This document shows, piece after piece, positions 8,500 through 16,266 of a DNA stretch of 59,598 nucleotides (positions are counted from its first letter, which is position 1; the number at the start of each line of letters is the position of its first letter). The stretch is from contig QIKY01000090.1 of assembly GCA_003233175.1 (NCBI GenBank), positions 1-59,598 on the forward strand. Reading direction: 5' to 3'. The stretch comes from Planctomycetaceae bacterium (GTDB lineage Bacteria > Planctomycetota > Planctomycetia > Pirellulales > Pirellulaceae). The notes below the pieces were generated by a model. The model was given only the letters and a program-made list of their open reading frames with translations, made no database searches and was not told the DNA's origin. The translations under genes and the position numbers were made by a program.

Positions 8500-9816
8500 A
8501 TGCGACCTATGCGATTTTTCCTGTTAGTCGTCGCCTCGGCGATAACCTGCTTTGCCGGCTGTCCCTCGGCATCGAACACGCAACCGGCGTCAACACCTTC
8601 GGCGGAAACTCCCGCCGCCGAAGCAGTTATTCCGAAAGACGACCCGGCCGCCGTCGCGTTTTTTACCGAAATCGACGCCGTCATTAAGAAGAACGACGCC
8701 GGCTCGGTCGTTGAACTCGATCTCAAGGGGACGCGATATTCCTCTAGCGACCTGTCGCGTTTGGAAGGCTTGCCGATGCTCTCGCGGTTGAACATTCCAG
8801 GGCCGGAAATTTCCGACGCCACGCTCGATTTCGTCCTTCCCCTCAAACACCTCCGCGTGCTGGGGCTGGAAGATTCCGGCGTCTCGGACGCCGGGCTGGA
8901 AAAACTCCAGAATGTGAAATCGTTGGAAGAGTTGCGCATGCGCAGGACAGATGTCAGCGACGCCGGGCTGGCCTTTTTGCAAGCCTTGCCAAAAATCAAA
9001 CGCGTTTATTTGAACCAAACCAATATCGGCGACGCCGGCTTGAAAAGCCTGGCCGCTGTTTTGTCGCTCGAAGCGCTCGACCTACGAGATTGCATTCGGG
9101 TTTCAGATGTCGGCGTCGAACGGTTGGAAAAGCTGAAGAATTTGAAACTGCTCAAACTTTGGGGGCCGGAAATTACCGACGCCGGAGTGGCTCACTTGGC
9201 CGGGCTGACAAAAATGAAGTCCTTAGGACTTGATCGCACCGGCATTTCCGACGACGCCATGGCCAGCTTGAAAAACATGCATGCTCTGGAAGAACTCTAT
9301 TTAATGGAAACGCGCATCGGCGACGCCGGGCTGGCGCATTTGATGGGCCTGCCGAAGTTGCGCCGCTTGCGTTTGCGAGGCTCTTACGTGGAAGACGCCG
9401 GCATGGCGCACCTCGCCTCCCTGCCTCAACTGAATAATCTTGACCTCAGCGAGACCATCGTCGGCGACGAGGGCTTGTCGCACCTGGCGGCTCTGACAAA
9501 TCTTGAAACGTTGAACCTCTGGGCGACCGACGCCACCGACGCCGGAATGGTGTATTTGGCCGGCCTCAAGAAGCTCCGTTGGCTCAGCCTGGATGGCATC
9601 GACCTTTCCGATGAAGGTCTGGACTCGCTCACATCGCTCTCGAATTTGGAGTACCTGCATTTGGGGCAGGCGAACATCACGGACGCAGGTTTGGCGAAAC
9701 TCCAGACGCTGAAGAACTTGAAGGAGCTGGTGCTCACGTTTTGTTTGTCGGTATCCGAAGACGGCGTGAAAAAACTCCGCGAAGCACTGCCCGATTGCAA
9801 GGTGCAATGGCCGTGA
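8500..9816 (+). CDS. Leucine-rich-repeat lipoprotein
   Basis: A 438-residue protein with a lipoprotein signal peptide (FFLLVVASAITCFAGC, lipid-attachment Cys at about residue 21), so it is anchored in a membrane facing outside. After a Pro/Ala-rich linker it is built of about 14 leucine-rich repeats of roughly 24 residues with the recurring pattern ISDAGLxxLxxLxxLxxLxLxx. This Asp-Ala-Gly subtype is typical of planctomycete LRR proteins and is presumed to mediate protein binding. An alternative start three codons downstream (ATG 8509) gives the same mature protein. It is flanked by gaps and its partner is unknown. Confidence 0.85.
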   Translation: MRPMRFFLLVVASAITCFAGCPSASNTQPASTPSAETPAAEAVIPKDDPAAVAFFTEIDAVIKKNDAGSVVELDLKGTRYSSSDLSRLEGLPMLSRLNIPGPEISDATLDFVLPLKHLRVLGLEDSGVSDAGLEKLQNVKSLEELRMRRTDVSDAGLAFLQALPKIKRVYLNQTNIGDAGLKSLAAVLSLEALDLRDCIRVSDVGVERLEKLKNLKLLKLWGPEITDAGVAHLAGLTKMKSLGLDRTGISDDAMASLKNMHALEELYLMETRIGDAGLAHLMGLPKLRRLRLRGSYVEDAGMAHLASLPQLNNLDLSETIVGDEGLSHLAALTNLETLNLWATDATDAGMVYLAGLKKLRWLSLDGIDLSDEGLDSLTSLSNLEYLHLGQANITDAGLAKLQTLKNLKELVLTFCLSVSEDGVKKLREALPDCKVQWP

Positions 9817-9894
9817 GGGTGCGTCTAACTTCCCAAACCCACATTGCGCCGGTTGTGGATTCGGCCTAATGGAACCTATACTTTGAGCAATCGA

Positions 9895-9980
9895 AACCGA
9901 CGTTCCTCTTCGGTTGGGTGGGCCTTGCAACCACCCTGCTGAACAGGAGAGGCCCTCTGCGGAGGGGTGTCATGTCGGTT
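9895..9980 (+). promoter_or_regulatory. Structured ahcY leader: possible three-stem element with alternative pairing
   Basis: AACCGAC at 9895-9901 can pair with GTCGGTT at 9974-9980, enclosing hairpins GGGTGG/CCACCC (9916-9921/9931-9936) and CCCTC/GAGGG (9953-9957/9962-9966). The same AACCGA can pair instead with TCGGTT at 9910-9915, so two folds exclude each other. I do not recognise a SAH or SAM riboswitch consensus. GC-rich DNA folds easily, so this is a weak candidate. Confidence 0.3.
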
Positions 9981-10065
9981 GTTGCGCCAACATCAACGGC
10001 GGCCCTGTTGTTAATACATAAATGCCCAAATTTCGAATAGACCCTAAAAACGCAGGAGAAGCATT

Positions 10066-11382
10066 GTGTCGCAAGTGGAATCGAAACGATTACCGTACAA
10101 AGTCAAGGATCTTTCGCTGGCCGAATGGGGCCGGAAAGAGATCATGCTGGCTGAAAATGAAATGCCCGGCTTGATGGCCCTGCGGAAAAAGTACGGCCAG
10201 GAGAAGCCGCTCAAAGGCGCGCGAATCGCTGGCTGCCTCCACATGACCATCCAGACGGCGGTTCTGATTGAAACGCTCACCGAACTTGGCGCCGACGTCA
10301 CCTGGAGTAGCTGCAACATTTACTCCACGCAAGATCACGCCGCCGCCGCCATTGCGGCCACGGGCGTGCCGGTGTACGCCTGGAAGGGCATGACCGAAGA
10401 AGAATTCAATTGGTGCATCGAGCAAACAATCACCTTCCCCGACGGACAGCCGCTGAATCTTATTCTCGACGACGGCGGCGACCTCACCGCGATGGTCCAC
10501 CAGCAGTTCGCCGAATTGATTCCCGGAATTCGCGGCCTTTCCGAAGAGACCACCACCGGCATCAAGGCGCTGCGGAAAATGGTCCGCAAGGGTGAGCTGA
10601 AAATGCCGGCCATTAACGTCAACGATTCGGTCACGAAGAGCAAGTTTGATAACCTCTACGGTTGCCGGGAGTCGTTGGTCGACGGCATCAAGCGCGCGAC
10701 CGATGTAATGATCGCCGGCAAGACGGCGGTCGTTTGCGGCTATGGCGATGTCGGCAAGGGTTGCGCGCAATCGTTGCAACGTTATGGCGCCCGTGTGATT
10801 GTCACGGAAATTGATCCGATCAACGCCCTGCAAGCCTGCATGGAGGGCTATCAGGTCATGACCATGGACGCCGCCGCCGCGCTGGGCAATATCTTTGTCA
10901 CCACGACCGGCAATCGAGATATCATTCTCGGCAGCCATTTGGAAGCCATGCCGAACGACGCCGTGGTCTGCAACATCGGCCACTTCGACCTCGAAATTGA
11001 CGTCGCCTGGCTGGAGTCAAAAAGCGATATCACGAAACTGGAAATCAAACCTCAGGTCGATCGATACACGTTCGCCGACGGCCATTCCATCATTTTGCTG
11101 GCGGCGGGGCGTTTGGTGAACCTTGGCTGTGCGACCGGCCACCCTTCGTTTGTGATGTCGAACTCGTTCACCAACCAGGTGCTGGCCCAACTGGCCCTCT
11201 GGCAGAAGCCCAAGGAATTCTCGATCGGCGTTCACCTGCTGCCCAAGGAACTCGACGAAGAAGTCGCCCGCCTGCACCTCGACCAACTCGGCGCCAAGCT
11301 CACAAAGCTCACGCCAGAGCAAGCGGAATACATCGACGTGCCCGTGAACGGACCCTTCAAACCCGATTACTACCGCTATTGA
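10066..11382 (+). CDS. ahcY: Adenosylhomocysteinase
   Basis: NAD-dependent hydrolysis of S-adenosylhomocysteine to adenosine and homocysteine, which keeps methyltransferases uninhibited and feeds the methionine cycle. The 438-residue protein carries the family signatures [18 protein letters not shown], the NAD-binding [33 protein letters not shown]-like [26 protein letters not shown], and the C-terminal FKPDYYRY close to the canonical KPDHYRY. Start is GTG 10066 with AGGAG at 10054-10058, seven nt away. A 249-nt upstream leader contains several hairpins. It is followed by an A-family palindrome and then a strong intrinsic terminator, so it is probably monocistronic. Confidence 0.96.
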   Translation: MSQVESKRLPYKVKDLSLAEWGRKEIMLAENEMPGLMALRKKYGQEKPLKGARIAGCLHMTIQTAVLIETLTELGADVTWSSCNIYSTQDHAAAAIAATGVPVYAWKGMTEEEFNWCIEQTITFPDGQPLNLILDDGGDLTAMVHQQFAELIPGIRGLSEETTTGIKALRKMVRKGELKMPAINVNDSVTKSKFDNLYGCRESLVDGIKRATDVMIAGKTAVVCGYGDVGKGCAQSLQRYGARVIVTEIDPINALQACMEGYQVMTMDAAAALGNIFVTTTGNRDIILGSHLEAMPNDAVVCNIGHFDLEIDVAWLESKSDITKLEIKPQVDRYTFADGHSIILLAAGRLVNLGCATGHPSFVMSNSFTNQVLAQLALWQKPKEFSIGVHLLPKELDEEVARLHLDQLGAKLTKLTPEQAEYIDVPVNGPFKPDYYRY

Positions 11383-11400
11383 GCACGTTGCTTGGGCTCT

Positions 11401-11473
11401 GCGCCGTTGGAGTGTACGCTTCAGCCTGCGTCGTCCTGAAGAAAACACGCTGAAGCGTGAACTCCAACGGCGC
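11401..11473. repeat. A-family palindrome, copy 1
   Basis: Left end GCGCCGTTGGAGT at 11401 and right end ACTCCAACGGCGC ending at 11473. Inner arms read 'gtacgcttcagcctgcg' and 'cacgctgaagcgtga'. It lies 19 nt after the ahcY stop. See the family finding for the other copies. Confidence 0.92.
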
Positions 11474-11506
11474 GGCCCTCGTTACGAATCTACCTCTGTA
11501 CGTTAG

Positions 11507-11543
11507 AATGGCTCTCGCTCCTCTTGGACGAGAGCCATTTTTT
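11507..11543 (+). terminator. Intrinsic terminator between ahcY and the DUF1015 gene
   Basis: AATGGCTCTCG (11507-11517) and CGAGAGCCATT (11529-11539) form a perfect 11-bp stem followed by a run of six T. It ends 27 nt before the next start codon. Confidence 0.88.
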
Positions 11544-11569
11544 ATTTCCCTCACCGCAGCCAAACACTT

Positions 11570-12871
11570 ATGCCCTCCATTCAAGCATTTCGAGGACTCC
11601 GTTACGACCTGGGCCATGTGGGCTCCTTGAGCGATGTCGTGGCGCCGCCGTACGATGTCATCGGCCCGGAATTTCGCGATGCTCTTTATGAGCGGCATCC
11701 GGCCAACGCAATTCGGCTCATTTTGAATCGTGAAGAACCGGGCGACGACGACCATAACAACAAGTACCAACGCGCCGCCCGCTTCCTCAAAAATTGGCGT
11801 GGCGAAGGCGTGCTTACCGAAGAGCCCTCGCCCGCGATTTACGTTTATCACCAAATTTTTGAAGACGGCGGCCAAAAATACACCCGGCGGGGTTTCATGA
11901 GCCGCGTTCGCCTGGAGCGATTCGGCGAAGGGAAAATCTATCCGCACGAACAGACGCATGCCTCCGCCAAGGCCGACCGGCTCGCGCTCACGCAAGCCTG
12001 CAAAACAAACCTCAGCCAAATATTCGGCATCTTCCCCGACCCTGAAAACGAAGCTCAAAATCTTCTCGAAGAGGCGATCATTGGCGTCACGCCGTTTGAA
12101 GCCACCGACCACTTGGGCGTCGTCCACCGACTTTGGGCCGTGACCGATATCGGCGTCATTGGCGCTGTTTCGGCGGTGATGGATCCCAAACCGACCTACG
12201 TCGCCGACGGACACCACCGCTATGAAACCGCCTGCAACTATCGCGACGAAATGCGCCAGAACGAAGGCATCGACGACGAACATCCCGCCAACTATGTGTT
12301 GATGATGTTCGTCAGCATGGACGACCCCGGAATGATCGTGTTGCCCACGCACCGGTTGTTCAACGGCGCCCCGGAGTTGACCTCCGACGAGCTGATTGAA
12401 AAACTGGGCGACTGTTTTGAAACCCGCGTCGCGGGCGAAGGCGCCGACCTGGCGCACACGGTATGGTCGGAGATTGAAACTCGCGACGAACAGAGCGTGA
12501 TCGGCCTGTTCACTCAAAAAGACGAACGCTGGGTCGTGGCTACGCTCACCGCACAAGGCCGTGTGAAAATGGCGGAAATCGCCGCCGAGCAAAGTGAAGA
12601 TTGGCAAGGCTTGGGCGTCAGCATTCTTCATCGGCTGATCATGGAGCATCTGCTCGGCGCCGCCGACCTGCCCAAGCCGACCTACGTGCATCAGGTCGAA
12701 GAAGTGGTGCAGGGGCTCGAATCTGGAAAACACGCCCTGGCGGCGGTCATCATGCCAGCCACCTTGGAACACATTCGCGCGATCAGCGAACACGGCGAAC
12801 GGATGCCGCAAAAGAGCACTTACTTCTACCCCAAACTGCTCAGCGGATTGGTATTCAACCCGCTTCAGTAA
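11570..12871 (+). CDS. DUF1015 family protein
   Basis: A 433-residue soluble protein matching DUF1015 over its whole length. Typical stretches are FRGLRYD...LSDVVAPPYDVI, HPANAIRLIL, YVYHQIFEDGG...RRGFMSRVRLERFGEGKIYPHEQT, VADGHHRYETACNYRDE, NYVLMMFVSMDDPGMIVLPTHRL and QKSTYFYPKLLSGLVF. The conserved HEQT and DGHHRYE motifs are intact and look like an active site, but no biochemical function is established for the family that I can name with confidence. It stands alone, with a terminator upstream and the parS/repeat region downstream. Confidence 0.9.
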   Translation: MPSIQAFRGLRYDLGHVGSLSDVVAPPYDVIGPEFRDALYERHPANAIRLILNREEPGDDDHNNKYQRAARFLKNWRGEGVLTEEPSPAIYVYHQIFEDGGQKYTRRGFMSRVRLERFGEGKIYPHEQTHASAKADRLALTQACKTNLSQIFGIFPDPENEAQNLLEEAIIGVTPFEATDHLGVVHRLWAVTDIGVIGAVSAVMDPKPTYVADGHHRYETACNYRDEMRQNEGIDDEHPANYVLMMFVSMDDPGMIVLPTHRLFNGAPELTSDELIEKLGDCFETRVAGEGADLAHTVWSEIETRDEQSVIGLFTQKDERWVVATLTAQGRVKMAEIAAEQSEDWQGLGVSILHRLIMEHLLGAADLPKPTYVHQVEEVVQGLESGKHALAAVIMPATLEHIRAISEHGERMPQKSTYFYPKLLSGLVFNPLQ

Positions 12872-13228
12872 ACCGTGCCCGCGGGAATCAAACCGTGCCC
12901 GCGGGAATCAACGTCAGCGAGCCTTCGATTGTCCGCGCCGTTGGAGTGTACGCTGTAGCGTGTGTTCTTCTGGACAATAACGTAGGGTGGTTGCTTGCAA
13001 CCACCGTTGGCGTACGTCCCGCGTTTGCGGCGCAGTTGGCGGTTGCAAGCAACCACCCTACCCAACTTTGCGGCTATCTTACCCAAATCGTTGCGCGAAT
13101 CAGCCGCCACGCGCTAGCGTCCGGTTCTGTAGGGAATTGCAACAACCGGACGCTAGCGCGTGGCGGCTGATGAATAATCCGGGCGAAAGCGTGAACTCCA
13201 ACGGCGCGGAAAATACGCCGAAGCGTCC
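12871..13228. repeat. Nest of three different palindromes beside parS
   Basis: Begins with a tandem duplication of about 20 bp (accgtgcccgcgggaatc, 12873-12911). The two halves of an A-family palindrome (left end from 12935, right end finishing at 13207) are separated by two other palindromes. One has perfect 21-bp arms (12982-13002 and 13041-13061, GTAGGGTGGTTGCTTGCAAC...). The other has perfect 28-bp arms (13099-13126 and 13144-13171, containing CGCGCTAGCG). This looks like successive insertion into one element. Confidence 0.88.
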
Positions 13229-13231
13229 GCT

Positions 13232-13247
13232 TGTTCCACGTGAAACG
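13232..13247. promoter_or_regulatory. parS site 1
   Basis: TGTTCCACGTGAAACG matches the bacterial parS consensus TGTTNCACGTGAAACA with one mismatch at the last base. It is one of three within 92 bp, just upstream of parAB. Confidence 0.85.
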
Positions 13248-13271
13248 GCCATGGCGTTCTTCCCGATATCG

Positions 13272-13287
13272 CGTTCCACGTGAAACA
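13272..13287. promoter_or_regulatory. parS site 2
   Basis: CGTTCCACGTGAAACA differs from the TGTTNCACGTGAAACA consensus only at the first base. Expected ParB/CTP clamp-loading site. Confidence 0.86.
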
Positions 13288-13307
13288 CGGAACTTGGGAG
13301 GACCGGG

Positions 13308-13323
13308 TGTTTCACGTGAAACA
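13308..13323. promoter_or_regulatory. parS site 3 (perfect palindrome)
   Basis: TGTTTCACGTGAAACA is the perfect 16-bp palindromic parS. It lies about 157 bp upstream of the parA start and may also allow ParB-dependent autoregulation. Confidence 0.93.
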
Positions 13324-13479
13324 CGCCGCCATCGCCATTTAACGTCGCAACTGGCATTCTCACGCTCGGCCCAACAATGTTAGAATCTCGCCGAATTCGA
13401 CCAGGAGGGTCGAAGCAGAATCGGCCACTGGCCATGAACGTGGTTGGTGGTCGTTATCCCAGGACGGGAGTGTTGCATC

Positions 13480-14232
13480 ATGGCGCGCATTGTTTGTGTC
13501 GCCAATCAGAAAGGCGGCGTCGGCAAAACGACCACCGCCATCAACCTAGCCACCGGCGCGGCCAAGGGCGGCCTGCGCACTTTGTTGGTGGATCTTGATC
13601 CCCAATGCAACGCCACCTCGGGCGTGGGGCAATCGCCGGCGCCGCGCCACTCGTTGATCGAACGCAATCCGCTGCGCGAATCGATGTGCCCCACCGCCAC
13701 GCCCGACCTCGACCTACTTCCCGGCAGCCGCAGTTTTCAAGATGTCGAAGCGCTCAGCAGCGCCGACGAAAGCCAAGCCGATACGATTCTGCAACATCTG
13801 GAAAGCGGCTTGCGCGGTTTCGATTTGGCCGTGATCGATTGCCCGCCTTCGCTCGGCCGGTTGACGCGAACAGCGCTCGCCGCCTCGACCGAAGTGCTCA
13901 TGCCGATCCAATGCGAATTCTTCGCCATGGAAGGGCTCACGCAAATGATTCATGTCATCCGCGATGTCATGAACCGACCGCCGAAGCGCCTTGAATTCGG
14001 CGGCATTTTGCTCACCATGTACGATCAAAACCTCGAACTCACGCGCGAAGTCGAAGACGAAGTGCGCGAATTCTTCGGCGAGATCGTTTTCGATACCGTC
14101 ATCCCCCGCGATGTCGCGGTATCGGAAGCGCCAAGCCATGGACTCTCAGTAATGGATTATTCACCACGCGCGCCCGGCGCCCGGGCGTATATCGAACTTT
14201 GTATGGAGGTGCTGGAGCGTGACCAAAGATAG
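13480..14232 (+). CDS. parA: Chromosome partitioning ATPase ParA/Soj
   Basis: Walker-type partition ATPase that moves ParB-parS complexes over the nucleoid. ATG 13480 gives a 250-residue protein that starts MARIVCVANQKGGVGKTT, with the deviant Walker A motif at residues 10-17. Further motifs are LLVDLDPQCNAT, FDLAVIDCPPSLGRLT, PIQCEFFAMEGLTQ and the C-terminal DTVIPRDVAVSEAPSHG typical of chromosomal Soj. A GGGAG lies upstream. The parB start overlaps the parA stop by 14 nt, so they form an operon directly behind three parS sites. No SpoIIIE or gid/rsmG genes accompany it in this window. Confidence 0.96.
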   Translation: MARIVCVANQKGGVGKTTTAINLATGAAKGGLRTLLVDLDPQCNATSGVGQSPAPRHSLIERNPLRESMCPTATPDLDLLPGSRSFQDVEALSSADESQADTILQHLESGLRGFDLAVIDCPPSLGRLTRTALAASTEVLMPIQCEFFAMEGLTQMIHVIRDVMNRPPKRLEFGGILLTMYDQNLELTREVEDEVREFFGEIVFDTVIPRDVAVSEAPSHGLSVMDYSPRAPGARAYIELCMEVLERDQR

Positions 14233-15334
14233 ACGTCTAGGACGAGGACTCGCCGCATTGTTGGGAAACCCCGACGACGATAGCAATCAAACCGGAAACA
14301 ACCAAGGCGGCGGCGCACAAAACGCCGCCAAGCAGCCGGTCAATGTCGAAAAAGACGCGGCAAAAAAAGAACCGCCGGCAAACCAAGCTTCGTCCACACC
14401 GGTCGAAACCGGCCCTCGTATCTACAACCCTGCGCCGGCGAAAGAGCAACAGAAAGTCGCTTTGAAGCCGACCGGCGGTGAAAGCGATTCGGAACGATTG
14501 CTGCAATTGAACGTCGACGAAATTGAAGAAAACCCGTTCCAACCGCGGCGCGAGTTCTCCGCGACGGAAATCGCCTCGTTGGCCGAAAGCTTGAAAACGC
14601 ACGAAATGCTGCAACCGATTTTGGTGCGCCGCGTGGGCGAAAAATATCAACTGATCTCCGGCGAACGTCGGCTCCGCGCAGCCGTGCATGCCGGTTGGAA
14701 ACAAATTCCCGCTCGACTCCGTGAGGCCGACGACCGCCTAGTTGCGGAGTTGGCGATTGTTGAAAATCTTCAACGCAAAGACCTCAACGCAATCGAAAAG
14801 GCGATGTCGTTCAAACGCTACCTGGACGAACATCAATGCAAGCAAGACGACTTGGCGGGTCGCCTTAAAATCGATCGCTCCACGATTGCGAATCTGATTC
14901 GTCTGTTGGATTTGCCCGAGGAAATTCAGAGTGAAGTCGGCGCTGGGCGTCTCACCGCCGGGCACGCCCGCGCGCTTTTGCCGCTCGGTGAAGAGCCGCT
15001 GCAAATCGAATTCGCCAAACGTATTCGCGATTTAGGCTGGAGCGTTCGCGAGACGGAACGGCAGGTTCAAGAGACGATTCTGGCGGAAGACAGTCCCAGA
15101 GGCGCGCCGCGCTCGGCCGCCGCGTCCCGAACCCGCAGCAACCATGTGCAGTCGTTGGAGCAGGAGCTACGCACCGCGTTGGGGACCCGCGTCGATATCC
15201 AGCAGCAGAGCAAAGGCAAGGGAAAAATCACTCTGCACTTTCGCAGTCACGACGATTTCGAAAGGTTGTTCGACGTTCTCACCGGTGAAGACCTCGACCA
15301 CCAATCGCCGCCATCGCAGCGCATGGCTGGATGA
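14219..15334 (+). CDS. parB: Chromosome partitioning protein ParB/Spo0J
   Basis: CTP-dependent parS-binding clamp. The 371-residue protein starts at GTG 14219 with GGAGGT at 14204-14209 inside parA. It begins with the ParA-stimulating basic motif (RRLGRGLAALLG), has a Gln/Asn/Lys-rich linker to about residue 90, then the N-terminal CTPase domain (ENPFQPRREFSATEIASLAESL...QPILVRR...LISGERRLRAA; GERR motif intact), a helix-turn-helix region (KQDDLAGRLKIDRSTIANLIRLLDL...GRLTAGHARALL) and a C-terminal dimerisation domain. The linker between domains is longer than in many ParB proteins. A 33-nt terminator-like palindrome starts 33 nt after the stop. Confidence 0.95.
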   Translation: MTKDRRLGRGLAALLGNPDDDSNQTGNNQGGGAQNAAKQPVNVEKDAAKKEPPANQASSTPVETGPRIYNPAPAKEQQKVALKPTGGESDSERLLQLNVDEIEENPFQPRREFSATEIASLAESLKTHEMLQPILVRRVGEKYQLISGERRLRAAVHAGWKQIPARLREADDRLVAELAIVENLQRKDLNAIEKAMSFKRYLDEHQCKQDDLAGRLKIDRSTIANLIRLLDLPEEIQSEVGAGRLTAGHARALLPLGEEPLQIEFAKRIRDLGWSVRETERQVQETILAEDSPRGAPRSAAASRTRSNHVQSLEQELRTALGTRVDIQQQSKGKGKITLHFRSHDDFERLFDVLTGEDLDHQSPPSQRMAG

Positions 15335-15367
15335 TAAGGTAATAATTCTGAATTGAGATGCGGAATT

Positions 15368-15400
15368 AAAAGCCCCGCATTTTGAAAATGCCGGGCTTTT
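15368..15400 (+). terminator. 33-nt palindrome, copy 2 (parB terminator)
   Basis: AAAAGCCCCG at the left and CCGGGCTTTT ending at 15400, with an inner ATTTT/AAAAT extension. Position just after parB and the T run fit an intrinsic terminator. Confidence 0.82.
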
Positions 15401-15663
15401 CCGAACCACAATCATGATTGATTTCAGAACTATTCCTAACACAACGCGAACCTTCATTCCGCGATCATCGTCTGACCACCGACAAGAGACGCCGCGTCTT
15501 GCTGCCAACATGATCATTTGTTCACATGGCAGCCGAATCGATCCAGGGCGTTAAGCCGCCGCGTTGGTCCGATTGCCAATGGGACGGAATATCGGGTAAC
15601 ATAACCATGACAACAATCGCGGTGAATCACGGCCAAACCTTTGGTCGTGCTCGCCGCCGATTT

Positions 15664-15737
15664 CGGGGCGTAGCGCAGTCTGGCAGCGCACCTGCTTTGG
15701 GAGCAGGGGGTCGAAGGTTCGAATCCTTTCGCCCCGA
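15664..15737 (+). tRNA. tRNA-Pro (anticodon TGG)
   Basis: Cloverleaf of 74 nt: acceptor CGGGGCG (15664-15670) pairs with CGCCCCG (15730-15736), discriminator A at 15737. The anticodon stem CCTGC/GCAGG encloses loop TTTGGGA with TGG at 15698-15700, and the T arm contains GTTCGAATC. CCA is not encoded. The following 529 nt to uvrB are repeats. Confidence 0.96.
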
Positions 15738-16266
15738 CTATCTTTAGAAATGAGCCCTTCGGCGAGTGCGTCGAAGGGCTTTCTCCATTCAGGGACTAGA
15801 GTTACGTCGTCGAGGACGCAGTTCAAAAACACGATTTCGAGGATCTGGCTGTCAAACTTCGACTCATTCAAGCGAACCCGTGGGTGGTCGTCTTTGTTGT
15901 AGTAAACGCAGCGGTAGTAGGCGTACAACACGTCAAATTGCAGGATAGCGTCAAACGTTTTGTTCTCCGACGCCCGACCCTTCTCCTTCGTGCTCTTCCA
16001 TTGCGCAATCCTCGAACGGAATCCCGTCGGGATAGAGGACAGCGCGGTCATCACGAAGGTCGTCTTGCAACAAAGCCGTCTCCGTCAGCCGACGGCTAAT
16101 AACTATATACCGATCCGGCGAAGGGAAACGCATAGGCTGCAAAGGGGCGGAGGTCCGCGGAGAAGGAAGGAATAGTCCTGAAATAAGTTACCGGTTGTAG
16201 TTCAGAAAAGCCCGGCATTTTCAAAATGCCGGGCTGTTATTCGGTATGTAAATTCGGGACTGTTTC
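15738..16266. repeat. Degenerate dispersed-repeat region between tRNA-Pro and uvrB
   Basis: Positions 15935-16040, read on the minus strand, match 59480-59585 (shared block around 'acaaaacgtttgacg' and 'cctgcaattt', ending near 'cccgacgggat'). Positions 16110-16170 hold a piece of the 'cgcaaag..gcggag' repeat. A minus-strand open frame runs through here and antisense through the tRNA, but it has no family resemblance and I do not call it a gene. Confidence 0.6.
16206..16235 (-). terminator. 33-nt palindrome, copy 3 (uvrB terminator)
   Basis: AAAAGCCCGGCATTTT pairs with its complement across a one-base centre. On the minus strand it lies 31 nt after the uvrB stop and ends in TTTT, as an intrinsic terminator should. 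Confidence 0.82.

Noticed and set aside
9895-9980. Calling a SAH or SAM riboswitch upstream of ahcY
   Set aside because: The expected consensus segments of known SAH/SAM classes are not visible; kept only as a weak structured-leader candidate.
11357-12811. 484-codon minus-strand frame opposite DUF1015
   Set aside because: Antisense shadow that also starts in the A-family palindrome; the DUF1015 protein is clear on the plus strand.
12987-13283. Open frames across 12.6-13.4 kb
   Set aside because: They read through the nested palindromes and parS sites and have no family resemblance.
15526-15747. Plus-strand frame reading VAQSGSAPALGAGGRRFES
   Set aside because: This is the sense translation of the tRNA-Pro gene itself.
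15551-16054. Minus-strand reading frame of about 167 codons including GERIRTFDPLLPKQ
   Set aside because: It is antisense to tRNA-Pro, and this peptide is a well-known artefact of reading through tRNA genes; the rest lies over dispersed repeats.
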